Positions 1-11,514 of a DNA stretch of 64,000 nucleotides are shown here, piece after piece. The stretch is from positions 9,893,569 to 9,957,568 of the forward strand of contig SCHM01000002.1 in NCBI GenBank assembly GCA_004123355.1, given 5' to 3'. Source of the DNA: Amphirosellinia nigrospora. Its lineage: Eukaryota > Ascomycota > Sordariomycetes > Xylariales > Xylariaceae. Both the position numbers and the translations under genes were made by a program. Numbering within the stretch: position 1 is the first letter of the stretch; each line of letters starts with the position of its first letter. A model generated the notes under the pieces. It was given only the letters and a program-made list of their open reading frames with translations, ran no database searches and was not told the DNA's origin.

Positions 1-548
1 TTCCGCCACATTTTAGCTTTGTTGTCTAAGCTCAGAATCTTCTGTCTGACTTTAGTATGTTGATTTCTCTGAAACGCCGGTCTAGAAGCCTCTCAGACTT
101 AATATCCTACCAAGTACGAATGAGAACACCGTGTGGGTGAGTGTATGGAAGAAAAGGAAGCGATAAAAAAGGTTTTCACTAGAAAAAATAATTAAATAAA
201 GGAAACAAGGAGGAATTAAAAGGGTTTATTACGGCCTTAAATGAACAGTGTATCTCATGTTGATGTTCACAATTGAAAGACAACTCAGGATAATTCGTGT
301 TTACGAATCCACAAAAGGAGCAAACATACGTAAAAAGTCCTGCAGCTCTCAGCATTATTAACAGAGTTTAATAATGTGCGTGAAGAGATAGAAAGATGGG
401 GAGAGCGTCTTTGAATGTATTCGATTAGGATATGTTAAGCGTAAAGCAGCCTACTGACATCCTAATGAACAGTAAAGAGCACTTGGTACCAAAATAACCA
501 TTAAGCTCTATTCGTTGACGCGGCGAACATCTACTACCTAACTACTAC
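1..548. other. 3' flank of SRP receptor gene, no gene seen
   Basis: AT-rich sequence downstream of the SRP receptor alpha stop codon, with short A-rich runs around 165-200. It should hold the 3' UTR and polyadenylation region of the minus-strand gene. I see no coding sequence or RNA gene here. Confidence 0.5.
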
Positions 549-2661
549 TTAACTATTACTGAGGAGCTTTTCTACAGCCCATTTAACAGAAAAGTTTCTA
601 ATATCCGAGTAGTGCTGCCCAACACCAACAAATAGGACTGGGACATTCGTGGCGTGCACAATGCTGACCAACGTTCCCACCATGTCACCCACTGTGTCAC
701 ACTTGGAAATAATGAACCCGTCAAGGTGCCGTCCAGGACCGAATGATGAGTTGAAGTTCCGAGCTTGAGCGACTGAGTCTGTCCCTACGAGAGCCTATTA
801 TGCACCGTTAGATGAACAGACGTGGAATTTAGAATAGCGGGGATACTAACCTCGCCAACCATCAAAATCTTGTCAGGTTGGGCGAACTTGGCAAATTTCT
901 CAAGCGAGGACATCAAGCGTTGGTCATTGTGTCGCCGTCCCGCCGTGTCGATGAGAACAACGTCATAGCCTTCATTTGCGGCCTCTCTCACGGCGTCCTT
1001 GGCAACAGTAGCTGCATCGCCACCGTAGCCCTTTTCAAAGATCTCTACCTTGCCGCCTTCTCGTTCTGTCAGTTCCTTTAGATTTCGCACATGAACCTTG
1101 AGTTGCTCGACAGCCCCCGAACGGAATGTGTCTCCGGCGGCGATAAGAACCTTGTACTTATTTTGCAGTAGGAAGAAGCAGATTTTAGATAAGTTTGTAG
1201 ACTTGCCCACGCCATTGACACCCACAATGGAGATGACGTAGGGTCTGCGCTTGCGCATCGATGTTGCTGGTCTCGTGATCGCATCGATCTCTCGTAGAAG
1301 ATCCAATGATGAGGTCGGGGTTAGCATTTTGGTCAGCGACGCCTCCATAGCCGTAGCTATACGCGAATCGATGCTTTCAAAGCTTCCCGTCTTAACGCCT
1401 AGCAATTCCTTCTCTACGCCGTCGCAAAGACGGATGGCCGCCTCGCGAGCGACGTTCTTCTTGAGAAGGTGGTCTTCCATGCCCTTCATGGCTTTGTCCA
1501 GATCCTCTTTCGTCAAGGTTTTACCGCCCACCACGTTACGGAAGAGCCCACCTATTGTGCTTAAGCCCGAGCCAACAAGTCCTCCCCGTGGCGTGGCACT
1601 CGACGCGGCATTCTTTGCCTCAGCCGACTTGAGGATCGAATGTACCTCATCGCCCAAGTCTTTCAGCACAAACTGACCTTTGGAGGTCGTTGTCCCCAAC
1701 TTGTGGAACTGACTCCTTCTATAGCGGTCGATCGACCGGCGGTTTCCACTTCGCTATCACTTGTCAATGTGTTCTGCGTAGCAGAATAATCCAACTGCAC
1801 ATCATCTTCCTCGTCGGCAAAACCGTCAGCGTCCCACCTCCGATTCTTCTTGGGTGCCTTCTTCCCCTTTCTCGAGGGCGCCTCGTCGCCTGAGGATGCC
1901 GGTGCCGAATGGTTGTGCTGCATCTTCCTAGCCTTCCGAGACATACGTGTGATGGGACCACTTTTGCCGACCAGCAAATTACTATTTCCACCAGGTGTCG
2001 AGGGCCGCGAGACATTGGATACTGTAGTCGAGGTCGGCTCGGAAGGGGTGAGACATCTTTGGCAGCGGCCTGTGGCTTTGCCCTTTGCTTGAGGCCTGGT
2101 GGAGGAGGTGGTTCATCGCCTAAATTCCCGGAGGCGACCCCTTCATCGAAGTAAAAGGGGTGTCTACGGCGTGCGTGTTTTGGTGGCGCCCTGCGACTCG
2201 AGTTCTTTGTACTGCTGATCGAAGTATTCATCAAACTTGTGGCAGTGTACAATGGTGGTGTTCGGCTTCTTCAACTGGTCTCCATAGAGGTCTACGAAGA
2301 TGGTCTTTAGATTGTCGACGAGCTTATCGATCCACGATAGGTGTAGGAGAGAGCGGTAGACAGCCTAGCATTATGCGATGAGTGACCACCTTTGCCAAAT
2401 CAAAATAACTGCGGGGCGTAAACTCACGACAAAGATGATGCCCAATTCCTTCACAAAGGTCCATTTTAAAGTATGCTGGTCGTATTTGTAGGGAGGGTTC
2501 TTCGCGGTGGGCTGGTCATCCTTTGCGCCGGCGGCAGCGGCCTTCTCCTCGATGAAGACATTGCTGATGAAATGATTGACGATGGCAGGACTGACGGGCG
2601 CATAGGTCCGCGACCACAGGACAACGCCCGAAGTGGTCAGAATCTCAAATGTGTCCAACAT
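549..2661 (-). CDS. Signal recognition particle receptor subunit alpha (docking protein), frame-disrupted
   Basis: SRP-family GTPase of the ER membrane that docks the ribosome-SRP complex for co-translational translocation. Three exons are visible: 2661-2428, 2364-851 and 794-549, with introns of 63 and 56 bp. The product would be about 664 aa, normal for the family. The N-terminal SRX domain begins MLDTFEILTTSGVVLWSR and continues into exon 2 (FDEYFDQQYKELESQ). A charged, Pro/Ser-rich linker leads to the NG domain, where GVNGVGKST (G1, about residue 460), DTFRSGAVEQL, DTAGRR and SKCD are in order; the C-terminus has FVGVGQHYSDIR. The frame breaks at least three times: near 2167 and 2050 in the linker, and near 1694 in a run of four Gs, where one more G would join the two frames. 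The gene is essential in yeasts, so sequence error is likelier than loss. Confidence 0.93.
795..850 (-). other. Intron 2 of SRP receptor alpha
   Basis: Donor GTTAGT follows the conserved MVGE and acceptor TAATAG precedes ALVGTDSVAQ. Splicing restores the sequence expected just before the C-terminal G4 and closing motifs. Unspliced reading ends at 785 and loses the G4 motif. Confidence 0.85.
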
Positions 2662-5239
2662 GGTGTCCCCATGCAATATCAAAATTGTCGTGTGTTTCGA
2701 GGCGCGTCTCGCTTGACGGTGATGGTGGTGTGATTGGGGACGGAGGCAAATGCACGATGAGGTGTGATATAAGACGGCAGCTTGGCATCATCAGAAAGAC
2801 ACACAGCATTAGTCTACATGTACTAATGTACCGCTACAGTGCAATAGAGCTCCACCAGTCCACTAAATCACACCCCCACCATTTTTTATCAGATTGCCTC
2901 ACGGGCTGCTGCAACGCAATCTGAATTGATGTGGATTAAAAGTTTAAGTCGGATTAGAACAGTCTAGAAGTCAAGGTCTATAATCAATTTACCATCACAC
3001 AACTCGGATTTTAGGAAGACTCCTCATATAGCCTGTTAAGTCCTTCCTAGATAAGAGCCCAAAGAATTTCTAGCTAAACATCAAACGATAAGAAAGCTGT
3101 CTCTTTCACTTAGTTCCAATCTTTTTCGCTCAAATCAACCTTCTTCACAGTTATCAACCAGCCTTCCACCACTTCTTCATATGATACCTAAGGACCTATC
3201 ACTGGGAATTGTGTTAGGTACCTACTTTATCTATATATACATATAGGTAGTTACTCATCGTTATATTATATTTATAGCAATACTATTCGCAAGATTATGC
3301 AACTAAGCATCTCAGTGACTAATAACCTCCAACACGGAGAAGACGTGCAAACGTCCCCTAATAATCCTTGGACCGCGCAAACAAGAACGCATGGCCTTGA
3401 TAATATACAAGCGTAAGTTTTCGAAGACAAGATGGACAAAGGGGTCCTAAGTTGTATCAAGTTCGTCAAGTGACTGCAGAGTATATGAGGGCGAGAGGCC
3501 ATTAAGGGTGTAACTCTTAACATAATGCAAGTTCTCCAAAAAAAACCGTTGTTACTCTACTTCCGTCTACCAAATTTCCTTCCAGTTCGAAGACGAAATC
3601 GGTCAGCAAGCATTGGGGGTTGTCACAACACCGTCCCTCCGGCCACTCTAAGACGAAGAAGGAACGTGTATATAGCCAGAGATAGGAGACCAGCTTGCGG
3701 TACGAAGGATTTTAGACCCTTTGCGTAATAACAAGTATCATATTACATCTGCAGACGGATATCCTGACCGGGGCGTTGTGGCTTTGTCCTAAAGTTGATA
3801 TTGTACCGATGTTTCTCAATTCGAGTTTAAGCCTAATAATTCAGCACCGGTTGAGACACCCGACTTTGGGAATCCTCAATATCTGGTAGTATTCATTAGT
3901 AACAGGTGACAACATTCATAAGTTTCTTGTCGTTTTAGCATCAAATCTATTAGACCTGCCCATTACAACCATGGCCTCCACCGTAATTGGAAGCTGTATA
4001 ACTGGTCTGGAGGGCGCGAACGAGGAGCGATTATCGAATTTACAAGCACCACTCAAATCTTTGCCAAGAGACGACGGCAGTGCCAATTTTACTATAACTA
4101 CAGTAGTGTTGTAGGCCCGGTGTTTTTTAAAGCATAGTGTAAAGGCGCGAATTGTAAGCCTAGAAATCCTTCGTTCGATTATTATTAAATTGATATAAAC
4201 AGCATGATGGCTTTATATCACGAGACGTAGCAATAAACTTAACTTGTGATACTTATCTCGTAGATGAGGATCACGACGGCTATTGTATGGATTACGGTGA
4301 GGGGTGATATCAGGAATCCCTGAGTTATGAATGGCTCAATGTGGGAGTTTCGGGGAGGTCTCCAGTCCCGTGATGTTAGGCTTGAAGTTCCAGAGCCGAG
4401 TAAGCCGGTCACTTGGGGAATTCGGATCCGCGCTTGCCTACTGCTCCGGCTACTCGCCTTCCTGTTTGCCTGGTGGGTTTCGATGCCGGGCTCGGCAGCT
4501 GTACGAAGATTGAACGTGGGGTATCCGTCCAGTAATGCGGCTACCCGCAGCTTGTGTGGAGACTGGAGGAACATTGCCATATCATCCAACCTGCTTATCA
4601 GCTCGTTTACCATGTCTCAAGATTAATCCCGAAGCCTTTTCTCCTGCTACATGGTAGGTGTGAGGTTGGGATCGCGAGTATCGTTTCGGAACCAATCTGC
4701 GATAAAGCTGAAAGAGCTCTGGTGGTACACGAGAATGTCAGTCGGTGAGCTTTCAGCCATCGAATGGAGATTGGGGAAAGATCTAAGCTAGAGCGGGTAG
4801 GTAGAACTGTTGAAGGATCTACGGACACGCTAGCCAAGACACCGCAGCCTGGTTAGCGTTGAGAACCCAGTATTGACGATGCTCTTATCACGCCTATGGT
4901 CTCTCATATCTTCTGCAATGAAATTGCGCGTCAAATCAACGTGAAGTCTATGGCGATTGGGGTCGGCGAAGCCGGACGACATCGGTATGCCTAGTCGTTT
5001 CAACTCCGTAAATGTTTTGAGGACTTCACCATCTAAAGCCAACCCTATTCCAGCAGGTCAGTACTAATATGGAGGAGTCAAAGCAGCTTGTTTGGAGTAT
5101 AAAGTGATGGTGTGATGACTCGAGGTATTGAGGTTTCTCCCAAATGATCATAAGCTCTACCTTCATTCAGTTTCCCTCATAACTTCTAAACTGCCCAACC
5201 TCTATCCTGTCTCTTAGACGAACTCTTAAACCCATCACA
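2662..5239. other. Intergenic, no recognisable gene
   Basis: About 2.6 kb between the divergent SRP receptor and the cysteine-rich peptide. Minus-strand ORFs of 124, 76 and 70 aa at 4239-4613, 4607-4837 and 4830-5042 lie consecutively and could be exons of one unrecognised gene, but I find no motif to support it. A TATAAA at 5098-5103 fits the promoter of the gene starting at 5240. Confidence 0.4.
5098..5103 (+). promoter_or_regulatory. Putative TATA box of the cysteine-rich peptide gene
   Basis: TATAAA lies 137 bp upstream of the ATG at 5240. That leaves a leader of roughly 100 nt, a normal spacing for a fungal secreted-protein gene. Confidence 0.4.
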
Positions 5240-5613
5240 ATGCAGTTCAAGACTATTCTCTTCACCCTTGCGGCTTTTGCGCCCATCTTTGCTGCCGCCT
5301 CGTGCAACCAATGCGGCGAGTGTGTCTCTGAGTGCAGTTAGTTCCCTGGGGTCTTTTCTGTCCAAAATTTTTTTTTGGCAATTATTGGCCTCAGTTGCCC
5401 CTGCATGCTCCCGAGACAATGGTCAAATTTTGCTCATTATTGTAATTACTGACTCCAGTGGTCAAACAGCAACATCAAACTGCCCACCGGCCTCACACGA
5501 TTGCGATGGATGGTGCAGTAAGTCTCGAGACGACAATTAGCTTCTCTGCAGGAATCTGCTAACATGAAATTACAGCTGATTTCTGCAGCAAGGACTTGGG
5601 TTGTTCGTGCTAG
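5240..5613 (+). CDS. Small secreted cysteine-rich protein (effector-like), 60 aa
   Basis: Too fragmented by introns to show as one ORF. I resolve three exons: 5240-5336, 5470-5517 and 5576-5613 (183 nt in total, in frame). The product is 60 aa with a signal peptide (MQFKTILFTLAAFAPIFAAA) and a mature part of about 40 aa holding ten cysteines, including CNQCGECVSEC, SNCPPASHDCDGWC and DFCSKDLGCSC. Intron 2 has a GTAAGT donor, a CTAAC branch site and a TTACAG acceptor. Intron 1 has GTTAGT and an acceptor at 5469, chosen because it keeps the cysteine frame and gives a sensible branch-to-acceptor distance; the nearer AG at 5456 loses the frame. The function is unknown; such peptides are often effectors, antimicrobial peptides or toxins. 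No frameshift is needed. Confidence 0.72.
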
Positions 5614-6513
5614 CCGCTTCATCCGACACCAACGGCGGATTATGAGTACACACTGCGGTCGATATCTCCGTTGAATTGAAATGAAGAGGAAGTTATGAGA
5701 CTAAGGGAAGGTGATAATATTCTGATAGGGTCGTCAAGGAATGGGGATAGCTTACTTTATTGTACCAGAACCATAATGATGAACTCAATGTCCACAGGCA
5801 CAAGAATATATGCTACTTTCTCCAGCTTTGCATAAGTCTCCAACGAGGTGATGAAAGGCACAACAAATTGATATCCAAATAATAGTAGTCATCGAGAGGG
5901 AGCATTCTGTTCATAAACAGTATTCAACTTGATTGATGGCTTATATTACCTAAGTGCTGGATCTTGATTTGACGCGTCTCACCTGAAGATTGTTCAAAAC
6001 GATGCAGGTAGTATACTGTGTTAGTTATGTTGAAACTTCAGATGAAAGCTACCAGGGCACTTTTTGATCGGGGTTATAAACACGATGGCCGCATTCAATA
6101 ATGTTGCTGTACGTGGTTAATCTTTGCTTACATCTGGTCGATTATTTTTGAAGGGAGATTGTCAGGTAGTTGAGGCCAGCTGTTTATTGCGTCACCAGGT
6201 GCCAGATGGCCCCATGCAATTTTCGGGTATATGTAGCAACAAAACCAATATTTAGCACCATGCTGCGCAGCTCGCTTTCCCACACAGAGGACGTTATTCA
6301 AGACAACTACCTACCTACCTACCTACTGAAGTACTAAACAACACGTCGCAATTCCATCTCACGAGAACTCATAACAAGCTACGACACATGCGCACCTGCG
6401 CCATCTACCCCGCTCCTTAGATTCGACAAGCAAGATTTCTCCATCGTATCATCATAGCGCCGTCTCGATTCGCCCGCACCGCACTTCTTGACTATAGACT
6501 GTCGTTATCCAAA
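5614..6513. other. Intergenic with CTAC tetranucleotide repeat
   Basis: Holds the 3' region of the cysteine-rich peptide gene and the promoter and leader of YIF1. A (CTAC)n tract lies at 6307-6326. C-rich, pyrimidine-rich sequence follows up to the YIF1 start codon. No other gene is seen. Confidence 0.5.
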
Positions 6514-7530
6514 ATGCAACGAGCAAGCTACGCGCAGTCACCACCACTGCATCACCCTGTCCCACAACACGTTTCCACCGTACCACAACTGCGATCGCCG
6601 CCACCGCCGACGTCGTCACAGCCTCAGCCTCAGCAGCATGGCTCGTACGGAAACCCCTACCAACAAGGCACCCCCACCGCCGGCGCCGGCAGCAATGTCT
6701 TTGGTGCCTATGGGAACTTCATAAACGACCCGATGGCTGCCCAGTTCGTCGGGCAGGTCGGCCAGAATGCCTTTAAACACGTCGAGCAGAATGTAAACCG
6801 ATGGGTCAACTTCTCGGCGCTCAAGCACTACTTCAACGTCACCAACGGGTACGTCATCAACAAGCTGTTCCTGGTCTTGTTCCCTTGGCGCCACAAGCCC
6901 TGGTCGCGGAAGCAAGCAGTCGGCCCCAGCGGTCAGGAAGGATGGTACCTGCCCCCGAGAGACGACGTCAACAGCCCGGACATGTACATTCCCGTCATGG
7001 CTCTCGTCACCTACATACTCCTGTCGACGCTCCTCGCGGGTCTCAGAGGGCAATTCCAACCTGAGCTGCTGGGTTACACGGCCTCCAAGGCCGGCGTGGT
7101 CGTCATAGTCGAGATCCTCCTTCTCAAGCTCGGATGCTACTTCCTGAGCATATCCAACGAATCGCAGTTGCTTGATCTTGTGGCGTACTCGGGTTACAAG
7201 TTCGTCGGCATCATCGTGACGGTGGCCATAGCAGAGCTCGTCAATGGTGGAAAGGGCACTGGGGGCTGGATTGGCTGGTCCGTCTTTTTCTACACATTTC
7301 TCGCCAACTCCCTCTTCTTGGTAAGTTCCACAGCACAGAGAATGGTATGGCCGTCACTAATGCCTAAACCAGATGCGATCTTTAAGATACGTGTTGCTCC
7401 CAGAAAGCTCGGGGGCGATGCAAGGGGTCCAATGCAAACGGATTCGAGGACGAAAAAAAGCCAAAGGACCCAGTTCCTCTTCGCATACTCATATTTGGTG
7501 CAGTTGATGTTTATGTTCATACTATGTTAG
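6514..7530 (+). CDS. YIF1-family protein of ER-Golgi vesicle transport
   Basis: YIF1 proteins are five-span membrane proteins that act with YIP1 in ER-to-Golgi COPII vesicle traffic. Exon 1 (6514-7320) encodes a Pro/Gln-rich cytosolic N-terminus, then NDPMAAQFVGQVGQNAF and the conserved YFNVTNGYVINKL block. Membrane spans are clear at about residues 155-175, 190-212, 222-244 and 250-269. A 52-bp intron (7321-7372, GTAAGT...CTAATG...CAG) joins exon 2, which starts MRSLRYVLLPES. The ending expected for the family (TQFLFAYSYLVQLMFMFIL) is in another frame: one extra G in the G run at about 7410-7414 joins the two. The 338-aa uninterrupted reading through the intron is an artefact. Corrected length is about 321 aa, close to the family norm. 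Confidence 0.92.
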   Translation: MQRASYAQSPPLHHPVPQHVSTVPQLRSPPPPTSSQPQPQQHGSYGNPYQQGTPTAGAGSNVFGAYGNFINDPMAAQFVGQVGQNAFKHVEQNVNRWVNFSALKHYFNVTNGYVINKLFLVLFPWRHKPWSRKQAVGPSGQEGWYLPPRDDVNSPDMYIPVMALVTYILLSTLLAGLRGQFQPELLGYTASKAGVVVIVEILLLKLGCYFLSISNESQLLDLVAYSGYKFVGIIVTVAIAELVNGGKGTGGWIGWSVFFYTFLANSLFLVSSTAQRMVWPSLMPKPDAIFKIRVAPRKLGGDARGPMQTDSRTKKSQRTQFLFAYSYLVQLMFMFILC

Positions 7531-8445
7531 ACGTTGGAAGCAAGATGGAACAGAATATTAGCCCCTCTTGTAGGGGCTACCTCCCTGCCCTGGGGAATAT
7601 TGCACGTATCCAGTTCCCCCAATAAAAGGAAACCGATGCACCTTTGATCTGACTGCATATTTTTATCACTGTTACAATATCTAACTTGGAGTTTCTGAGT
7701 TGGTAAGGTATGACGTAAGTACCTACCTGGTGGTAGGCCCGTAGAAAACGGCTCGCGAGCGTACCTAGGTAGGGTTTGAGTAGGTACTTACATATCATGG
7801 GCTTCACCCCTCTACCCACACCCCCGCACCTCCTCAAATCGACCCCTCCCTTGCCTTCAGCCACAATACAGGTACAAGTAAGGTGTGATAGCTGGCAAGC
7901 ATCATGCATCAGCAACGCTTGGTTGATGAGATGTTAACACGTTTGGTCTTTCGCCATATTCATGTTTATTGAATCTTATTGGACTTGCGACAGGCAGCAG
8001 TCAACATCACATTTGTAAGCAAAGCTAGATACTTTGCTTGTGTACAGTCGAGCTCATCGAGTATTTATTTCTCGTTGCACTTACGCAAAGCTAGCTGCTC
8101 TAGTTCACGCTCTCGTCACTCTATAATTATTGGAGACACTTGTGAATATACAACAATTTCACGTGTCGCTTGCCATCTCCCACATTAAGCCGCCACGCAT
8201 TGAACCTATTGTAAATCGCTCTTTTTTTTTTTCTTCTTTTCATATCCCTCCTTCTTCTTATTGTATGTTGGGCAGCCGGCGCAATTTAGCTAACGTTGCC
8301 TAAATGGCTCTAAATTTGTGCTTTGCCCTCTAAACTTTTCTCTAAACCCGAGGTTTGGATTCGCTCAGCTCACATCACAAACTAATACATTTCACTAGTA
8401 GCCCTACTAAGATCGATAACCCTCGCACTGCCTGATCTAAACCAA
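7531..8445. other. Intergenic between YIF1 and the Mpv17-family gene
   Basis: AT-rich. Short TACC/GTAGG tracts lie at 7718-7800 and a T run at 8221-8232. No coding sequence recognised. Confidence 0.5.
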
Positions 8446-9312
8446 ATGGCGTTGCCTCCTATCGTGTCGGCGACTTTGCAATCGGCTGTCCTCGCCGGAA
8501 CCTCCAATATATTAGCCCAATGCCTAACAGCCTATCAGAATGATGTGCGTATCTACGCATTTCCTATAACCTCTACCATCCCCAAGTTGTCCTTCTCCGT
8601 GTGGTGGATTTATTTTAACTAGACGGCTCAGAAACCTCTCGTCTTTGACTTAGTGCCCATTTTCCAGTTCGTACTATATGCATTCCTCAACGTGCCGCCC
8701 AACTTCTTGTGGTACGTGACGTTCAAGGGGAAAGGATACTCGAATCCTACGACACCTTTGCTCTCATATGAAGTGCTATCATTCTGATCCTCGTGCAGGC
8801 AAGACTTTTTGGAATCAACCTTTCCGGCTTACCACATATCGCCCACCCGTGCTGCGTGAAGTCGGCAGCTGCTAATGATGAGAAGGAATTGGACAAGGAG
8901 GCCAAGAAGGGAAACTAGTCGAGCCCAAACTAAACATTAAAAACACCATCAAGCTAGTCTTGGATCAGACCGTCGGTGCCGCGGCCAATACCTTCCTCTT
9001 TAGTCTCTTCATTCACTCTATCCAGGCGGCTATGCTGCGACCCTCGGGTAGCCTACTTAGCAACCCCGATAAGAGCCTACAGTACCTACTATCTCGGGGC
9101 GCCGTCGACTACGGAAAAGTGAACTGGGATGTCGTCGTCGCGAACAGCAAGCGAGAGTTCGTCCCGATCCTCGTTGCTGGGTGGAAGCTCTGGCCGTTTG
9201 TCAGCTTGATTAACTTCGCTTTTATAAAGAGCATCGAGGGCCGAAATCTTGTCGCTAGTCTCGCTGGCGTTGCCTGGGTATCTACATGAGCCTAATTGCG
9301 GCCCAAGGTTGA
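8446..9312 (+). CDS. Mpv17/PMP22-family integral membrane protein, frame-disrupted
   Basis: The family comprises four-span proteins of the inner mitochondrial or peroxisomal membrane. Exons: 8446-8544 (MALPPIVSATLQSAVLAGTSN), 8633-8711 (LVPIFQFVLYAFLNVPPNFL) and 8799-9312. After WQDFLESTFPAYHISPTRAA three one-base corrections are needed: near 8859, at AAGGGAAAC near 8912-8918, and at TGGGTATC near 9276. With them the protein continues VKSAAANDEKELDKEAKKG, KLVEPKLNIKNTIKLVLDQT, then WKLWPFVSLINFAFI and AWGIYMSLIAAQG before TGA. The W.LWP...N motif is the family signature. It is more like the fungal-specific branch than yeast Sym1. Subcellular location cannot be told from the sequence. Confidence 0.85.
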
Positions 9313-11514
9313 GTTCTTGCTTGGTATAGCACAAAAAGCTCTAGACTCGACCTAAAACTTGAGACATATGTCTCATCTTCAATAGCCATCTTCGCTTGGC
9401 GCCTTTGTTTCTCTCTACAAATACGTTTGCGTCTATCAGGGCCGACCTGGTGCTCGGGAGGGTACGTCAAGAACATAGATATTGTTTAGGAAAGGGCTTA
9501 TGGCAGGCTCACGCTGTAGATTAAGGAGGTTCTCGTTTACAACAATGTGAACGATCCACGCATTAGCTAAAATCCGCTTGACGATTATGGCTTTTCCCCC
9601 TCATCCTACTGCAACTCTACTGATGTAAAGATTCCATATCTTGAATTATCCGTGCATTTAATAATGATCACGATACAACCAAGTTCAATTGACGGGATTT
9701 CTCGCCATGAAGAGAGGATTACAGGCTCCCAGTAAGCTAGTATCCTGCTGAGGAGATATACCATGACACCAAACACTATCCTTTCATAATGCTCAATCCG
9801 TGGAAATCTCTTTGTTTCGCGCAAGCCGGTAAACGGTAACATTGAAGAGTACGCCTACAACGCTTTCACTGCCCCCAAAGGAAACCGGCTAGCTAAAAAG
9901 TCTTTGCTTTGAATCGACAAAGAGATTAACAATTGACAAGGAACATCATGCTCCACATGATGCAGCCCCCAGCTTCGCACATGCTCGCTGAATCTTGTAC
10001 CAAATCAACACGGGATTCAATGACGAATACTAGCCATCATATTCTTTCAGCTTAGAATACCAGTTTAGCTCCGCCCACAGTAGGTACCGAGGACAGGGCA
10101 ACCGAGACCAAACCCGGGCCTACCACAGAGGGACCAGGCGCCGCCGACTCAAATAATAGTCGACTCTCATAACTACATCGAATCAATATAGCTATGCCCC
10201 GCACGAAACCCCCAGAACGCCGAGGACCCACGGCACCGGGCAGGCGCCGCACCTCTAGAGCGGGACATGGTCCAGTTGTGCGAGATCACGGCGCACCGGA
10301 TCCTGCGCAAAGGATTCTTACTCGATTACCTGGCAGCCATGACGAGTATCCAAGTCGGCCAGGAAAATGATACGGTGTTGTCCTCATAATGTCTGCCGGG
10401 CGAAGTCCGTTCGGTGTTAAACATACAGACCCTGGTATCACGGATGGTATATTAGATATTGCTTCAGAAGGATGTGAGTTTCCGGTTTAGCCTGATTCTG
10501 TTTTCTCGTCGGCTCTAGATGGCCAGGTTTCTATCACATATCTCCTTGCTGTTGGGACTTTGACTTATCCTTACCTTCTTGCAATTTTATTAACAGGTCA
10601 AATCTTAGACTGAAGCTAACGATGTATATTTAGTGATGGAAAATGATATTATACGGTTGCGTTTTATTTCATGCTACGACCCAGGCAGTTGGGATCCAGA
10701 GAGCCTAAATTATTCAATGTGGGAGTTGGGAATGAAAACGCGAACCAGGACAGGCTTGATAGGATATCATTTTGGGTCTTGTCAATAGAAATAGCTGTCG
10801 GGCGATGTCTATAATTTAAATTTACACCTCGTTCTTGAATTGTGGCATCAGCACTGCAACCACTTGAGGCCAATTCACAGACCTGTGCCATTACCCAATC
10901 ATCTAGTTTAATGGCTGGCCAGTCTTCCCACTTAGTTGGCGAGAGCTTGCGATCAACAAAATTGAGCCCCAACCCTATGCTTCAACCCGCTGTGACCTAT
11001 TTCATGCAAAAATCAAATATATTAAGAGAAGCTTGCGAAGTTGTCGAAATATTTACTAAGTGGAAGATTTATATAGAAGATCACAGGAGTATCAGATAAA
11101 AATATGGCAGGTGAAACTCACATTCATAAATTAAGGGGATATCTCACGTAAGGCTAAACGTAAGGAACAAGCAACAGTCAATAAATAACATGAGGGAACA
11201 TGTCAAAGTAGTTGGTTTTAAGCTATTCTATTAGGATGATAACAATATCTATGCTTTTAGTAACATAAGGGGCCAATTATTAACAGAAAATAAGGCGTTC
11301 AAGCACAGATGTGACTACTTACCTGCTACTGCTTGTCTTCCATTGTGCTGTTTTTTTAATGCCTTGAAGTTAACTTTTTCCTTGCAATGAAACTATCACC
11401 CTTAAGATATGTTGTAATATCCGTTGGAACGTTACTAAGTCTATTAATTGATCTCTCTAAATATGCTGAATCCACTGCCGTTGGGTACTTAAGCCTGCTT
11501 AGTACCGCATAAGA
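9313..11514. other. Intergenic, gene-poor, no recognisable gene
   Basis: 2.2 kb with scattered small ORFs only. A GC-richer patch at 10050-10390 contains a plus-strand stretch reading ARDMVQLCEITAHRILRKGF and could be a relic, but it resembles nothing I know. A 102-aa minus-strand ORF at 10664-10972 has no recognisable motif. The rest is AT-rich. Confidence 0.4.

Noticed and set aside
1251-1676. Plus-strand 141-aa ORF over the SRP receptor
   Set aside because: Shadow frame of the conserved GTPase coding on the minus strand.
7321-7530. Uninterrupted YIF1 reading through 7321-7372 (338-aa ORF)
   Set aside because: A good 52-bp intron with GTAAGT and CAG lies here, and the read-through residues match nothing in the family. 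The frame stays open only because the intron length and the missing G compensate.
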